Shown here piece by piece: positions 1-5,161 of a DNA stretch of 5,174 bases; position 1 is the first letter of the stretch, and every line of letters begins with the position of its first letter. Source of the stretch: Syntrophomonadaceae bacterium (lineage in GTDB: Bacteria; Bacillota; Ch66; Ch109). The stretch is taken from contig JAAZDI010000020.1 of the NCBI GenBank assembly GCA_012512295.1, forward strand, positions 1 to 5,174, written 5' to 3'. A program made the translations under genes and the position numbers. Below the pieces are notes generated by a model, which saw only the letters and a list, made by a program, of their open reading frames with translations, did not search any database and was not told the DNA's origin.

Positions 1-1
1 C

Positions 2-880
2 ACCTGCGGTGCTCTCCAGGCCGGACGGAAAGCCTTTACCGCCACCGCCGGTCCGGGGAATGTGCTGATGCAAGAACCTTTCGGCATGGCCGAAGGGATG
101 CGGTTGCCGTTTGTCGCGATCATTCAACAGCGGGGAGGTCCTTCTTCTGGCACTGTCGTCTATTCCCAACAGGAAGTAAACTTGACCACTTATGGTGGGA
201 ATGGCGAAGGTCACCGGATTGTTTATTCGACCGCCAGTCATCAGGATATCTACGATTATGTGATTAAGGCTTTTAATGTCGCCTGGAAATATCGTTTCCC
301 CACTTTTGTGTTGGGTGATGGTTATCAAGCCAAGATGCGCGAACCGATGGTCATGTATGATCCGGCCGCCCGAGGGATAGAAATGGTTCCGGCCCAAAGA
401 CTGGTGGGACTGCCCGGCGAAATCGGGGTTGATCGGGAGAGTGTGCACCTGTGTAATATTTATAGCCTGGAAGAAGAACTATATGACGTTCTGCAAAAGA
501 TAGAAGCTGATTACCAAAAGATTATTCCGGAAGTCATTGAGTACGAGCAAAAGTACTGTGATGATGCCGAAATAATTATTATATCCCATGGCGTGGTTTC
601 CCGGGCTGCTTGGGATGCAGTGAAGATGTTACGCGCTCAAGGTGTCCGAGCTGGTTATTTCCGACCGATTACCTTACGGCCTTTCCCACAGGAAGCCTTG
701 AAAAAAGCAGCAGCTTCAGCGCAGAAGATACTAGTGGTTGAATCAGCGGTGAACCAGTTGCAGCGTTTAGTAAGGGAGAATCTCTATGGCCTCGCTCTAG
801 GCATCGAATCTCTGGCTAAACCAGGAGTAGGTATTGATGCTGATGAGATCGTCGTCCGGTATCAAGAGATTCAGGGGTAA
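2..880 (+). CDS. 2-oxoacid:ferredoxin oxidoreductase, alpha subunit (5' partial)
   Basis: This is the pyrimidine-binding/core subunit of a TPP-dependent 2-oxoacid:ferredoxin oxidoreductase, which converts a 2-oxoacid plus CoA to acyl-CoA, CO2 and reduced ferredoxin in the cytoplasm. The reading frame is open from base 2, so the gene starts before the window. 292 residues are visible; relatives are roughly 350-380 long, so perhaps 60-90 N-terminal residues, including the usual YPITPS-type region, are missing. Visible family signatures are TATAGPGN-LMQE (in-window residues 13-25) and the RGGPSSG segment (44-50). After these comes the transketolase C-terminal-like domain (from about residue 185, with SHGVVSRAAWDAVKMLR and FRPITLRPFP). 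The GGNGEGH and LGDGYQAKMREP stretches look like the VorB/KorA group, but the substrate (branched-chain 2-oxoacid, 2-oxoglutarate or other) is not decided. It is separated from beta by an unusually long gap. The family call is secure; the exact substrate is not. Confidence 0.9.
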   Translation, partial: TCGALQAGRKAFTATAGPGNVLMQEPFGMAEGMRLPFVAIIQQRGGPSSGTVVYSQQEVNLTTYGGNGEGHRIVYSTASHQDIYDYVIKAFNVAWKYRFPTFVLGDGYQAKMREPMVMYDPAARGIEMVPAQRLVGLPGEIGVDRESVHLCNIYSLEEELYDVLQKIEADYQKIIPEVIEYEQKYCDDAEIIIISHGVVSRAAWDAVKMLRAQGVRAGYFRPITLRPFPQEALKKAAASAQKILVVESAVNQLQRLVRENLYGLALGIESLAKPGVGIDADEIVVRYQEIQG

Positions 881-895
881 CCATCCCTGACTCTT
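864..895 (+). other. Hairpin spanning the alpha-subunit stop codon
   Basis: The RNA can fold with AAGAG (864-868) against CTCTT (891-895) and TCAGGGG (871-877) against TCCCTGA (884-890, one G-U pair). There is a two-base bulge at 869-870 and a six-base loop, TAACCA, that contains the TAA stop. No run of T follows, so it is not a standard intrinsic terminator. It could protect the 3' end of an upstream transcript or mark a processing point that sets subunit ratios. This is inference; only the pairing is seen. Confidence 0.4.
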
Positions 896-1129
896 AATGA
901 TAATACCCTAAGCTCCACTTAATGACCCTGGCATTTCCTGTTTTCTGTTCTGAGTATTATTTCCCCTAATCGGATCTAAATATGTCCAAGATCTGCGCCT
1001 GAAATAATAAAACCAGATACCTGGTGTTGTGTTTTTATTTTGTGTTTTCTTATATCGTGTTACGTTATCTTACTTGCTTAATAGCATCTCAATTAATCTA
1101 ACCAGTTATTCAGAGAGGAGGGCTGATAA
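881..1129 (+). other. Non-coding gap between alpha and beta subunit genes
   Basis: No reading frame in this stretch gives a recognisable protein, and stops occur in the frames checked. It is A+T-rich, with a T-rich tract at about 1027-1052. ACCAG (1012-1016) and CTGGT (1021-1025) form a short inverted repeat directly before that tract, giving a weak terminator- or attenuator-like shape. GATCT/AGATC (973-977/989-993) is another small inverted pair. TTGTGT (1027-1032) and TATATC (1051-1056), 18 nt apart, form a poor promoter match, so a separate promoter for beta-gamma-delta is possible but not supported. The end of the gap carries the beta ribosome binding site AGGAGGG (1116-1122). Confidence 0.5.
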
Positions 1130-1894
1130 GTGTCAGCCACACAACCTATATTACAGCCCAGGATGCCCAAATCTTGGTATAAGGCGAATAAGCCGCATCT
1201 TTTTTGTCCCGGCTGTGGCCATGGAATGGTTTTGAAAGCTCTAGGTGAAGCGATTGACGAGCTGGGGATTCAGAGCAAGACTATTTTTGGCTGCGATATT
1301 GGATGCTCCCTGCTGGCTTGGAATTTTCTGGACGTTGATTCGACGCAAACCCACCATGGTCGGACCACGCCGGTGATGGTCGGGATAAAACGAGCTAACC
1401 CGGAGTTAGTCACCGTGGCCTATATGGGTGATGGCGGAGGTTATGCTATTGGTTCCCAACATACCGTCAATGCGGCGATTCGTAATGAAAAGATCACCGT
1501 TATTTTAGTTAATAATACTAACTATGGCATGACCGGCGGTCAAATGGCTCCAACCACACTGCCTGGTCAGAGGACCGAAACTACTCCCTACGGACGAGAC
1601 CCGGAGGAGACTGGCTATCCCACCCGGGGACCGGAAATGATCGCGGCGATTGCTCCGGAAGGAGCTTACGTCGCCAGAGGTACAGTCGCCAATTTGCGGC
1701 AGCTCAAGGGTTATATTAAGAAAGCCTTAGAGAATCAAATGGCCGGCCGCGGTTTCTCCTTCGTCGAGGCCCTTTCGCTCTGCCCGACTAACTGGCGGAC
1801 TAACGCCAAGGATACCTGGGCATTTTTAGAGGGGAAAATGGCCCAGTATTTCCCAGTGGGAGAGCTAAGAGTTCCAAAGCAGAAGGAGGAATAA
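1130..1894 (+). CDS. 2-oxoacid:ferredoxin oxidoreductase, beta (TPP-binding) subunit
   Basis: This subunit binds thiamine pyrophosphate and Mg2+ and carries the [4Fe-4S] cluster next to the active site. It is 254 aa, slightly below the usual 260-290 for the Kor/Vor-type beta subunit. The cluster ligands are likely C26 and C29 (CPGCGHG), C59 (IGCS) and C218 (LCPTNW), matching the four-cysteine pattern of structurally known 2-oxoacid:ferredoxin oxidoreductases. The TPP/Mg motif is GDG (100-102) followed after 25 residues by NN (128-129), then NYGMTGGQ. The GTG start is chosen because AGGAGGG sits 7 nt upstream and the N terminus fits the family. Gamma follows after 2 nt, so the two are surely cotranscribed. 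The CPTNW motif occurs in Vor and Kor enzymes alike and does not fix the substrate. It is complete, with no missing catalytic residue seen. Confidence 0.95.
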   Translation: MSATQPILQPRMPKSWYKANKPHLFCPGCGHGMVLKALGEAIDELGIQSKTIFGCDIGCSLLAWNFLDVDSTQTHHGRTTPVMVGIKRANPELVTVAYMGDGGGYAIGSQHTVNAAIRNEKITVILVNNTNYGMTGGQMAPTTLPGQRTETTPYGRDPEETGYPTRGPEMIAAIAPEGAYVARGTVANLRQLKGYIKKALENQMAGRGFSFVEALSLCPTNWRTNAKDTWAFLEGKMAQYFPVGELRVPKQKEE

Positions 1895-1896
1895 AA

Positions 1897-2463
1897 GTGG
1901 GTAGTAAAGTGGTTAGAATTGCCCTAGCCGGGGAAGGCGGCCAAGGGGTTCAATCAGTCGCGGAAATATTAACTGAAGCAGCTTTTAATGAAGGTAAGGA
2001 AACTCTTTACTGTCCTAACTTCGGATTGGAACAAAGAGGCGGAGTTTCCATCGCGTTTGTCCAGATCGGAGAAAAGCGGATTGGCTCACCAAAATTCAAA
2101 ATCGGCGATATCGTTGTTGCTCTGAGTGGTCGGGCAATTCGTCGGACCCAGCAGTATGTTGGCCCGAAGACTATCTATGTGTACGATAGTTCGATTGAAG
2201 GGGCAAAAGAGTGCCTGCCCGAAAACGCGGGCCGAATTTTGGCTATTCCCGCCATCCAACGATCACGCGAAGAACTGCACCCCCGGGTTTTCAATATTGT
2301 AATCATGGGCGCGGTCATTGGAGCCACCCATGTGGTCACCATCGAACAGGCCAAGGAAGCATTGGAAGCCAAACTGGGAGGTAAGTTTAAACAAAACCCA
2401 GCTTTGCGTGAGATGAATTTTAAGGCGCTGGAGATTGGTGCGGAAATGGTAAAAACAAACTAG
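1897..2463 (+). CDS. 2-oxoacid:ferredoxin oxidoreductase, gamma subunit
   Basis: This is the catalytic-domain gamma subunit (pyruvate/ketoisovalerate oxidoreductase gamma family), which packs against alpha and beta and is thought to shape CoA binding. It is 188 aa, the normal family size. The glycine-rich signature AGEGGQGV lies at residues 11-18. The conserved NFGLEQRGGVS segment (41-51) corresponds to the Q-R/G-G-x-V-S motif of the family. The GTG start lies 2 nt after the beta stop, and AAGGAGG (1883-1889), inside the end of the beta gene, is 7 nt upstream, so translation is probably coupled. A 76-nt gap separates it from the delta ferredoxin gene. In many Clostridia and archaea the order is delta-alpha-beta-gamma, whereas here delta follows gamma. 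Family assignment is firm; substrate is unknown. Confidence 0.93.
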   Translation: MGSKVVRIALAGEGGQGVQSVAEILTEAAFNEGKETLYCPNFGLEQRGGVSIAFVQIGEKRIGSPKFKIGDIVVALSGRAIRRTQQYVGPKTIYVYDSSIEGAKECLPENAGRILAIPAIQRSREELHPRVFNIVIMGAVIGATHVVTIEQAKEALEAKLGGKFKQNPALREMNFKALEIGAEMVKTN

Positions 2464-2539
2464 GCAGTTATCGAGCTTTTCAAGCGACCAAACCGGATTA
2501 AGAAGAACATTAGATGAAACCGGAAGGAGAGTTGGCCAG

Positions 2540-2794
2540 GTGACTACGCCGGAAAAAGTATTAACCGTGGATGTACCGCGTGGGAGGTTTAACCTGTTTA
2601 CCTACCTGTGTAAAGGATGCGGTCTCTGCAAAGAAAAATGTCCCAAAGAATGCCTGATCTGGGCTGAAGAACTGGGGGCTTACGGTACCCCGGCGGTGAT
2701 CCCGGATGATCCTCAAAAATGTATTGCCTGTGGGATTTGCGAGCAGGTTTGTCCTGACTGTGCAATTCTCATTGAAAAGAAAAAGGTGAAGTAA
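2540..2794 (+). CDS. 2-oxoacid:ferredoxin oxidoreductase, delta subunit (2x[4Fe-4S] ferredoxin)
   Basis: This is a small electron-transfer subunit predicted to carry electrons from the beta-subunit cluster to soluble ferredoxin. It is 84 aa and has two classical CxxCxxCxxxCP motifs. C24, C27, C30 and C34 form the first, and C61, C64, C67 and C71 the second. In this fold the last cysteine of each motif usually ligates the opposite cluster. Extra cysteines at 38 and 74 follow each motif. The N-terminal part before the first motif (about 23 residues) matches delta subunits rather than free-standing clostridial ferredoxins, which start almost at the first cysteine. The GTG start has AGGAGA (2525-2530) 9 nt upstream. 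It is the last clear gene before the operon terminator. A free polyferredoxin serving the downstream Hdr-like proteins is a less likely alternative. Confidence 0.88.
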   Translation: MTTPEKVLTVDVPRGRFNLFTYLCKGCGLCKEKCPKECLIWAEELGAYGTPAVIPDDPQKCIACGICEQVCPDCAILIEKKKVK

Positions 2795-2830
2795 GCATGG
2801 CAGAAAAACAGCAGCAGAGATTCGTCCATC

Positions 2831-2865
2831 AAGGCCTTTCCGAAAGAGGGAAGGCCTTATTATTT
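2831..2865 (+). terminator. Probable intrinsic terminator of the oxidoreductase operon
   Basis: AAGGCCTTTCC (2831-2841) pairs with GGGAAGGCCTT (2848-2858), an 11-bp stem with one G-U pair closed by a six-base loop, GAAAGA. The tail ATTATTT is only moderately T-rich. It begins 36 nt after the delta stop codon, the expected place for an operon end, and a new promoter follows downstream. The imperfect tail may allow some read-through into the hdr-like genes. Confidence 0.72.
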
Positions 2866-2989
2866 GTGTGCTCCGCTAATCGCTGGCCTCAGTTAGACCA
2901 CGGCGCGATTGGTTTTTTGTTTATCGGCGCTTGTGTTTTAACCTGGTCAGCCGGTTAGACTGGGAACGAAGCTCATGTAAAACTATGAC

Positions 2990-3018
2990 CGAACATAATG
3001 GGAGGTCTATGCTATAAT
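2990..3018 (+). promoter_or_regulatory. Sigma-A-type promoter with extended -10 for the hdrC-hdrB pair
   Basis: TATAAT (3013-3018) is a perfect -10 hexamer and is preceded by TGC (3010-3012), giving the extended -10 element TGnTATAAT. The -35 at the correct 17-nt spacing, CGAACA (2990-2995), is poor, which extended -10 promoters tolerate. Predicted transcription start is around 3025, leaving a leader of about 20 nt with the ribosome binding site GGGAGAGG. This suggests the Hdr-like pair is expressed as its own unit by the housekeeping polymerase. Confidence 0.7.
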
Positions 3019-3044
3019 AAAGGCAAGAAGGGAGAGGTCAACGG

Positions 3045-3560
3045 GTGAACAAGTTCCGAAATCGAATTATGGAAGCCGGCGTGGATTTTCCGGCCTGCTA
3101 TCAGTGCGGTAAGTGTACGGCTGGCTGCCCGGTGGCCTTTGCGATGGATTATGGCCCGCGGCAGATTGTTCGATTTCTGCAGCTAGGGATGTGGGAAGAG
3201 GCGTTTAGCTCCCATAGTATCTGGTTGTGTACGGCTTGTGACACTTGTTCTACGCGCTGTCCCCGGGGAGTAAATCCCGCTCAGATGATGGACTGGCTGC
3301 GCGTAGAGGCCGGTAGGCAAGGGATAGTGGCTGAGCCGAAGGTAAAAATTTTTAATGATACTTTCTTAAAGCTAGTCGAAAAGTACGGTCGGGTACCAGA
3401 AGTCGAGCTAGTGATCCGATACAACCTCCGTTCCGGACAAGTCTTTAAAGATGCCCGTCTCGGGCCGGCGATGCTGCGTCGGGGAAAACTGCATTTAATT
3501 CCCCGCCGAATTCGAGGAATCGGCTCCCTGCGTCAGGTGTTTAAACGGGTCAAACAATGA
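3045..3560 (+). CDS. HdrC-like heterodisulfide reductase iron-sulfur subunit
   Basis: This is a soluble iron-sulfur protein of the heterodisulfide reductase subunit C family, which relays electrons to an HdrB-type partner through two [4Fe-4S] clusters. It is 171 aa, close to the 170-195 usual for the family. The first motif uses C18, C21, C24 and C28 (CYQCGKCTAGCP) and the second C62, C65, C68 and C72 (CTACDTCSTRCP). These are separated by the alpha-helical linker with PRQIVRFLQLG typical of HdrC, and the tail is basic. The GTG start has AGAGG 7 nt upstream and sits about 20 nt behind a strong -10 element. The stop overlaps the next ATG by 4 nt (ATGA), indicating translational coupling with the HdrB-like gene. 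No HdrA or MvhD gene is in view, so methanogen-type electron bifurcation cannot be claimed. The partner flavoprotein, if any, must be encoded elsewhere. Confidence 0.88.
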   Translation: MNKFRNRIMEAGVDFPACYQCGKCTAGCPVAFAMDYGPRQIVRFLQLGMWEEAFSSHSIWLCTACDTCSTRCPRGVNPAQMMDWLRVEAGRQGIVAEPKVKIFNDTFLKLVEKYGRVPEVELVIRYNLRSGQVFKDARLGPAMLRRGKLHLIPRRIRGIGSLRQVFKRVKQ

Positions 3561-4573
3561 TGCTGATTCTCAGCAGCCTCGTTCTCAATTACAGACCATC
3601 ATCAATCGCTGAGCTTGAAAACACGGCGTATAAGCGTATATTTGATTTTATTACCGACGGTGCCGTTTGGCAGCATGAAGGTCAACAGAAGGGATTAGAA
3701 AAGCAGATGAAATTTGCCTATTTTCCCGGTTGCTCTCTTAATACTACTGGTCTGGAGTACGGCTGGTCAACCCGGGCCGTCGCTACTGCTCTGGACATTA
3801 CCCTCCAGGAGATACCGGACTGGAACTGTTGTGGGGCGAGTTCGGCTCATTGGACAGATGACTGGCTTTCTTTAGTCCTTCCAGCCCGAAACCTGGCTTT
3901 AGCGGAACAAATGGGTTTAGATGTGGTCGCCCCCTGCGCCGGGTGCTTTAGCCGGTTGCGCGCGGCAGAATCGGTTATTCGTCAACCGGATCGGCGGGCC
4001 GAGCTCCAAGAGGCTTTAGGGATGCCTTTAAACGGGGAAATTAAGACCTGCAGTTTGTTAGATCTCCTGGCCAACCGAGTAGGCATCCCGGCAATTCAGA
4101 ACAAAGTAGTTAAACCATTAACCGGACTGCGCCTGGTTTGCTATTATGGTTGTCTCCTGGTTCGTCCGCCGGGGATAACCGGTTTTGATGACCCGGAAAA
4201 CCCGCAGTCCATGGATCAACTGATGAAGGCCTTAGGGGCAGCCGTTTTAGACTGGCCGTGTAAAACGGAGTGCTGCGGGGGAAATTTGGCAACACCGCGA
4301 ACTGACTTGACCCTTCAGATTTCCGGCAATCTATTGAAAACAGTCTACGCCGCCGGAGCTGAGGCAGTAGTAACTGCCTGCCCGTTATGCATGATTAATC
4401 TGGATGCCCGGCAAAAGGAAATGACGAAACGATTTGGCCGGTTGTTTCAGGTGCCTGTTTTTTACTTTACCGAACTCATCGGTTTAAGTATGGGGTTTGC
4501 TCCTGAAACCTTGGGCTTAAACCGCCATTTTACAGACACGCTGCCCTTATTAAGCGGACAGGCCCTAATTTGA
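3557..4573 (+). CDS. HdrB-like heterodisulfide reductase subunit (two CCG domains); start uncertain
   Basis: This is the HdrB family catalytic subunit, which in methanogens reduces the CoM-S-S-CoB disulfide on two non-cubane [4Fe-4S] clusters. In bacteria the substrate is generally unknown. Both CCG (DUF224) motifs are complete. The first uses C59, C91-C92, C127 and C130 (CX31CCX34CxxC), and the second C199, C239-C240, C275 and C278 (CX39CCX34CxxC). The C-terminal FTELIGLSMGF and GLNRHF segments are typical. The reading frame from the ATG overlapping the hdrC-like stop gives 338 aa. HdrB proteins normally begin at MKFAYFPGCS, which is residue 51 here (ATG at 3707), giving 288 aa. The upstream ATG has no clear ribosome binding site. 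The internal ATG has AAGGGA at 3689-3694, 12 nt away, which is rather far. The first 50 residues match nothing I recognise. I list the full frame and regard 3707 as an equally likely start. Confidence 0.85.
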   Translation: MMLILSSLVLNYRPSSIAELENTAYKRIFDFITDGAVWQHEGQQKGLEKQMKFAYFPGCSLNTTGLEYGWSTRAVATALDITLQEIPDWNCCGASSAHWTDDWLSLVLPARNLALAEQMGLDVVAPCAGCFSRLRAAESVIRQPDRRAELQEALGMPLNGEIKTCSLLDLLANRVGIPAIQNKVVKPLTGLRLVCYYGCLLVRPPGITGFDDPENPQSMDQLMKALGAAVLDWPCKTECCGGNLATPRTDLTLQISGNLLKTVYAAGAEAVVTACPLCMINLDARQKEMTKRFGRLFQVPVFYFTELIGLSMGFAPETLGLNRHFTDTLPLLSGQALI

Positions 4574-4719
4574 TCAGTAGATAAGATTATCAATATACGG
4601 CATTCATTGCGATGAATATAACCATTATTCGTTTATCGTAGTACGGGCAGCGCGTGACTAATTCCAAACGAAGCGAAGAATCGATGAATAATTATTTCCA
4701 GCAAGAATTAAGCCACAAA
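4574..4719 (+). other. Intergenic region with inverted repeats between hdrB-like gene and gin
   Basis: No gene is seen here. Perfect short inverted repeats are GATAA/TTATC (4580-4584/4587-4591) and ATTCAT/ATGAAT (4602-4607/4612-4617, loop TGCG). A larger nested fold pairs TTCGTTT (4628-4634) with AAACGAA (4666-4672), and inside it TAGTAC (4639-4644) with GT-ACTA (4654-4660, one bulged G), closing a nine-base loop. The nonamer CGATGAATA occurs at 4610-4618 and again at 4682-4690. None of the hairpins has a T-run, so the end of the hdr transcript is not marked by a standard terminator here. Confidence 0.4.
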
Positions 4720-4748
4720 GTAGAGCCATTTTGATTTCGGGGCATACT
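4720..4748 (+). promoter_or_regulatory. Predicted forespore (sigma-F/sigma-G type) promoter of gin
   Basis: GTAGA (4720-4724) lies 15 nt before GGGCATACT (4740-4748), which fits the sigma-F -10 consensus GGnnAnAnT at every defined base. The -35 fits GYWTA at four of five. The same region reads as sigma-G: CATACTA (4743-4749) fits CATnnTA, with GTAGA 18 nt upstream. No comparable sigma-A promoter is seen at correct spacing. In Bacillus subtilis the csfB/gin gene is transcribed by sigma-F, so the match agrees with the gene it precedes. The transcription start would be near 4755, about 35 nt before the ATG. The prediction comes from consensus matching only. Confidence 0.55.
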
Positions 4749-4789
4749 ATAGTAGTAGGATACCCGGGTTAATAAGGGATGGTGGTAAT

Positions 4790-5020
4790 ATGGCTAATCT
4801 GAGTCAAGGTAGCAATCTTCTTCCCCAGTGCCTGATTTGTGGGCAAACCCCTGACCAGGGGATTATTGGTGGTGTCTTGATCCGGAAACACTTTCTTTGT
4901 GATGCCTGTCAAAAGAGAATTCTGGAAACGTCGATTGAGGAACCTTTTTACCAGCAAATGAAAGAAGGGCTAAAAGAATTGTGGACTACCCCACTTAGGG
5001 TTAAAACGGCGGAAGGGTAG
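4790..5020 (+). CDS. gin: Gin/CsfB family inhibitor of sigma-G (anti-sigma factor, zinc finger)
   Basis: This is a small sporulation protein. In Bacillus subtilis, Gin (CsfB) binds sigma-G and keeps it inactive in the forespore until engulfment, and it also acts on sigma-E. The protein is 76 aa, a little longer than the roughly 64 aa of the Bacillus protein. The zinc-binding cysteines are C14 and C17 (CLIC) and C37 and C40 (CDAC). They flank a GI-G-LI-KHFLC core and are followed by the helical I-T-----PFY---KEGLKELW tail typical of the family. It starts with ATG, with GGTGG 4 nt upstream and AAGGG a little further, a somewhat close and weak ribosome binding site. It stands alone between a forespore-type promoter and an intrinsic terminator. 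Its presence indicates an endospore former. The family call is strong from the cysteine spacing and surrounding residues. Confidence 0.88.
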   Translation: MANLSQGSNLLPQCLICGQTPDQGIIGGVLIRKHFLCDACQKRILETSIEEPFYQQMKEGLKELWTTPLRVKTAEG

Positions 5021-5061
5021 TTTAATGCTAAGATAATGAGATATATGGTTACTATATAAGG

Positions 5062-5087
5062 AAGGGCAGCTTGGCTAGCCCTTTTTT
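5062..5087 (+). terminator. Intrinsic terminator after gin
   Basis: AAGGGC (5062-5067) pairs with GCCCTT (5078-5083) and AGC (5068-5070) with GCT (5074-5076), leaving one bulged A and a TTG loop. Six consecutive T (5082-5087) follow. It lies about 40 nt after the gin stop codon and separates gin from the next gene. Confidence 0.85.
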
Positions 5088-5161
5088 GAATTATATGGTA
5101 CACTGGGAACAAAAAGTTGGGTAAGCTGCTTTCTTTAACAAACCACTAAGGGAGTACGGCG

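Noticed and set aside
1074..1102. Possible promoter TTGCTT-17 nt-TCTAAC before the beta gene
   Set aside because: Both boxes are poor matches, and several equally weak pairs occur in this A+T-rich gap.
1029..1235. 68-codon + strand frame overlapping the beta subunit start
   Set aside because: It is a shifted-frame shadow running from the T-rich gap into the beta gene. It has no ribosome binding site and no recognisable protein.
2175..2372. 65-codon - strand frame inside the gamma gene
   Set aside because: It is antisense to a well-supported gene, with no signature or ribosome binding site.
2490..2524. Direct repeat AAACCGGA (2490-2497 and 2517-2524) before the delta gene
   Set aside because: Eight bases in a short spacer, one copy merging into the ribosome binding site; this is too little to call a regulatory site.
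2903..2930. ACCA/TGGT pair followed by TTTTTT (about 2897-2917) as a second terminator, and CGGCGC repeated nearby
   Set aside because: The four-base arms are too weak to terminate, and the repeat is only six bases.
4110..4295. 61-codon - strand frame inside the hdrB-like gene
   Set aside because: It is antisense to the second CCG domain, whose cysteines are all intact on the + strand.
3045..4573. Electron-bifurcating HdrABC-type complex
   Set aside because: Only HdrB and HdrC homologues are visible. Bifurcation needs the HdrA flavin, which is not in the window.
4769..4957. 62-codon - strand frame opposite gin
   Set aside because: It is antisense to gin, which has a clear zinc-finger signature, promoter and terminator on the + strand.
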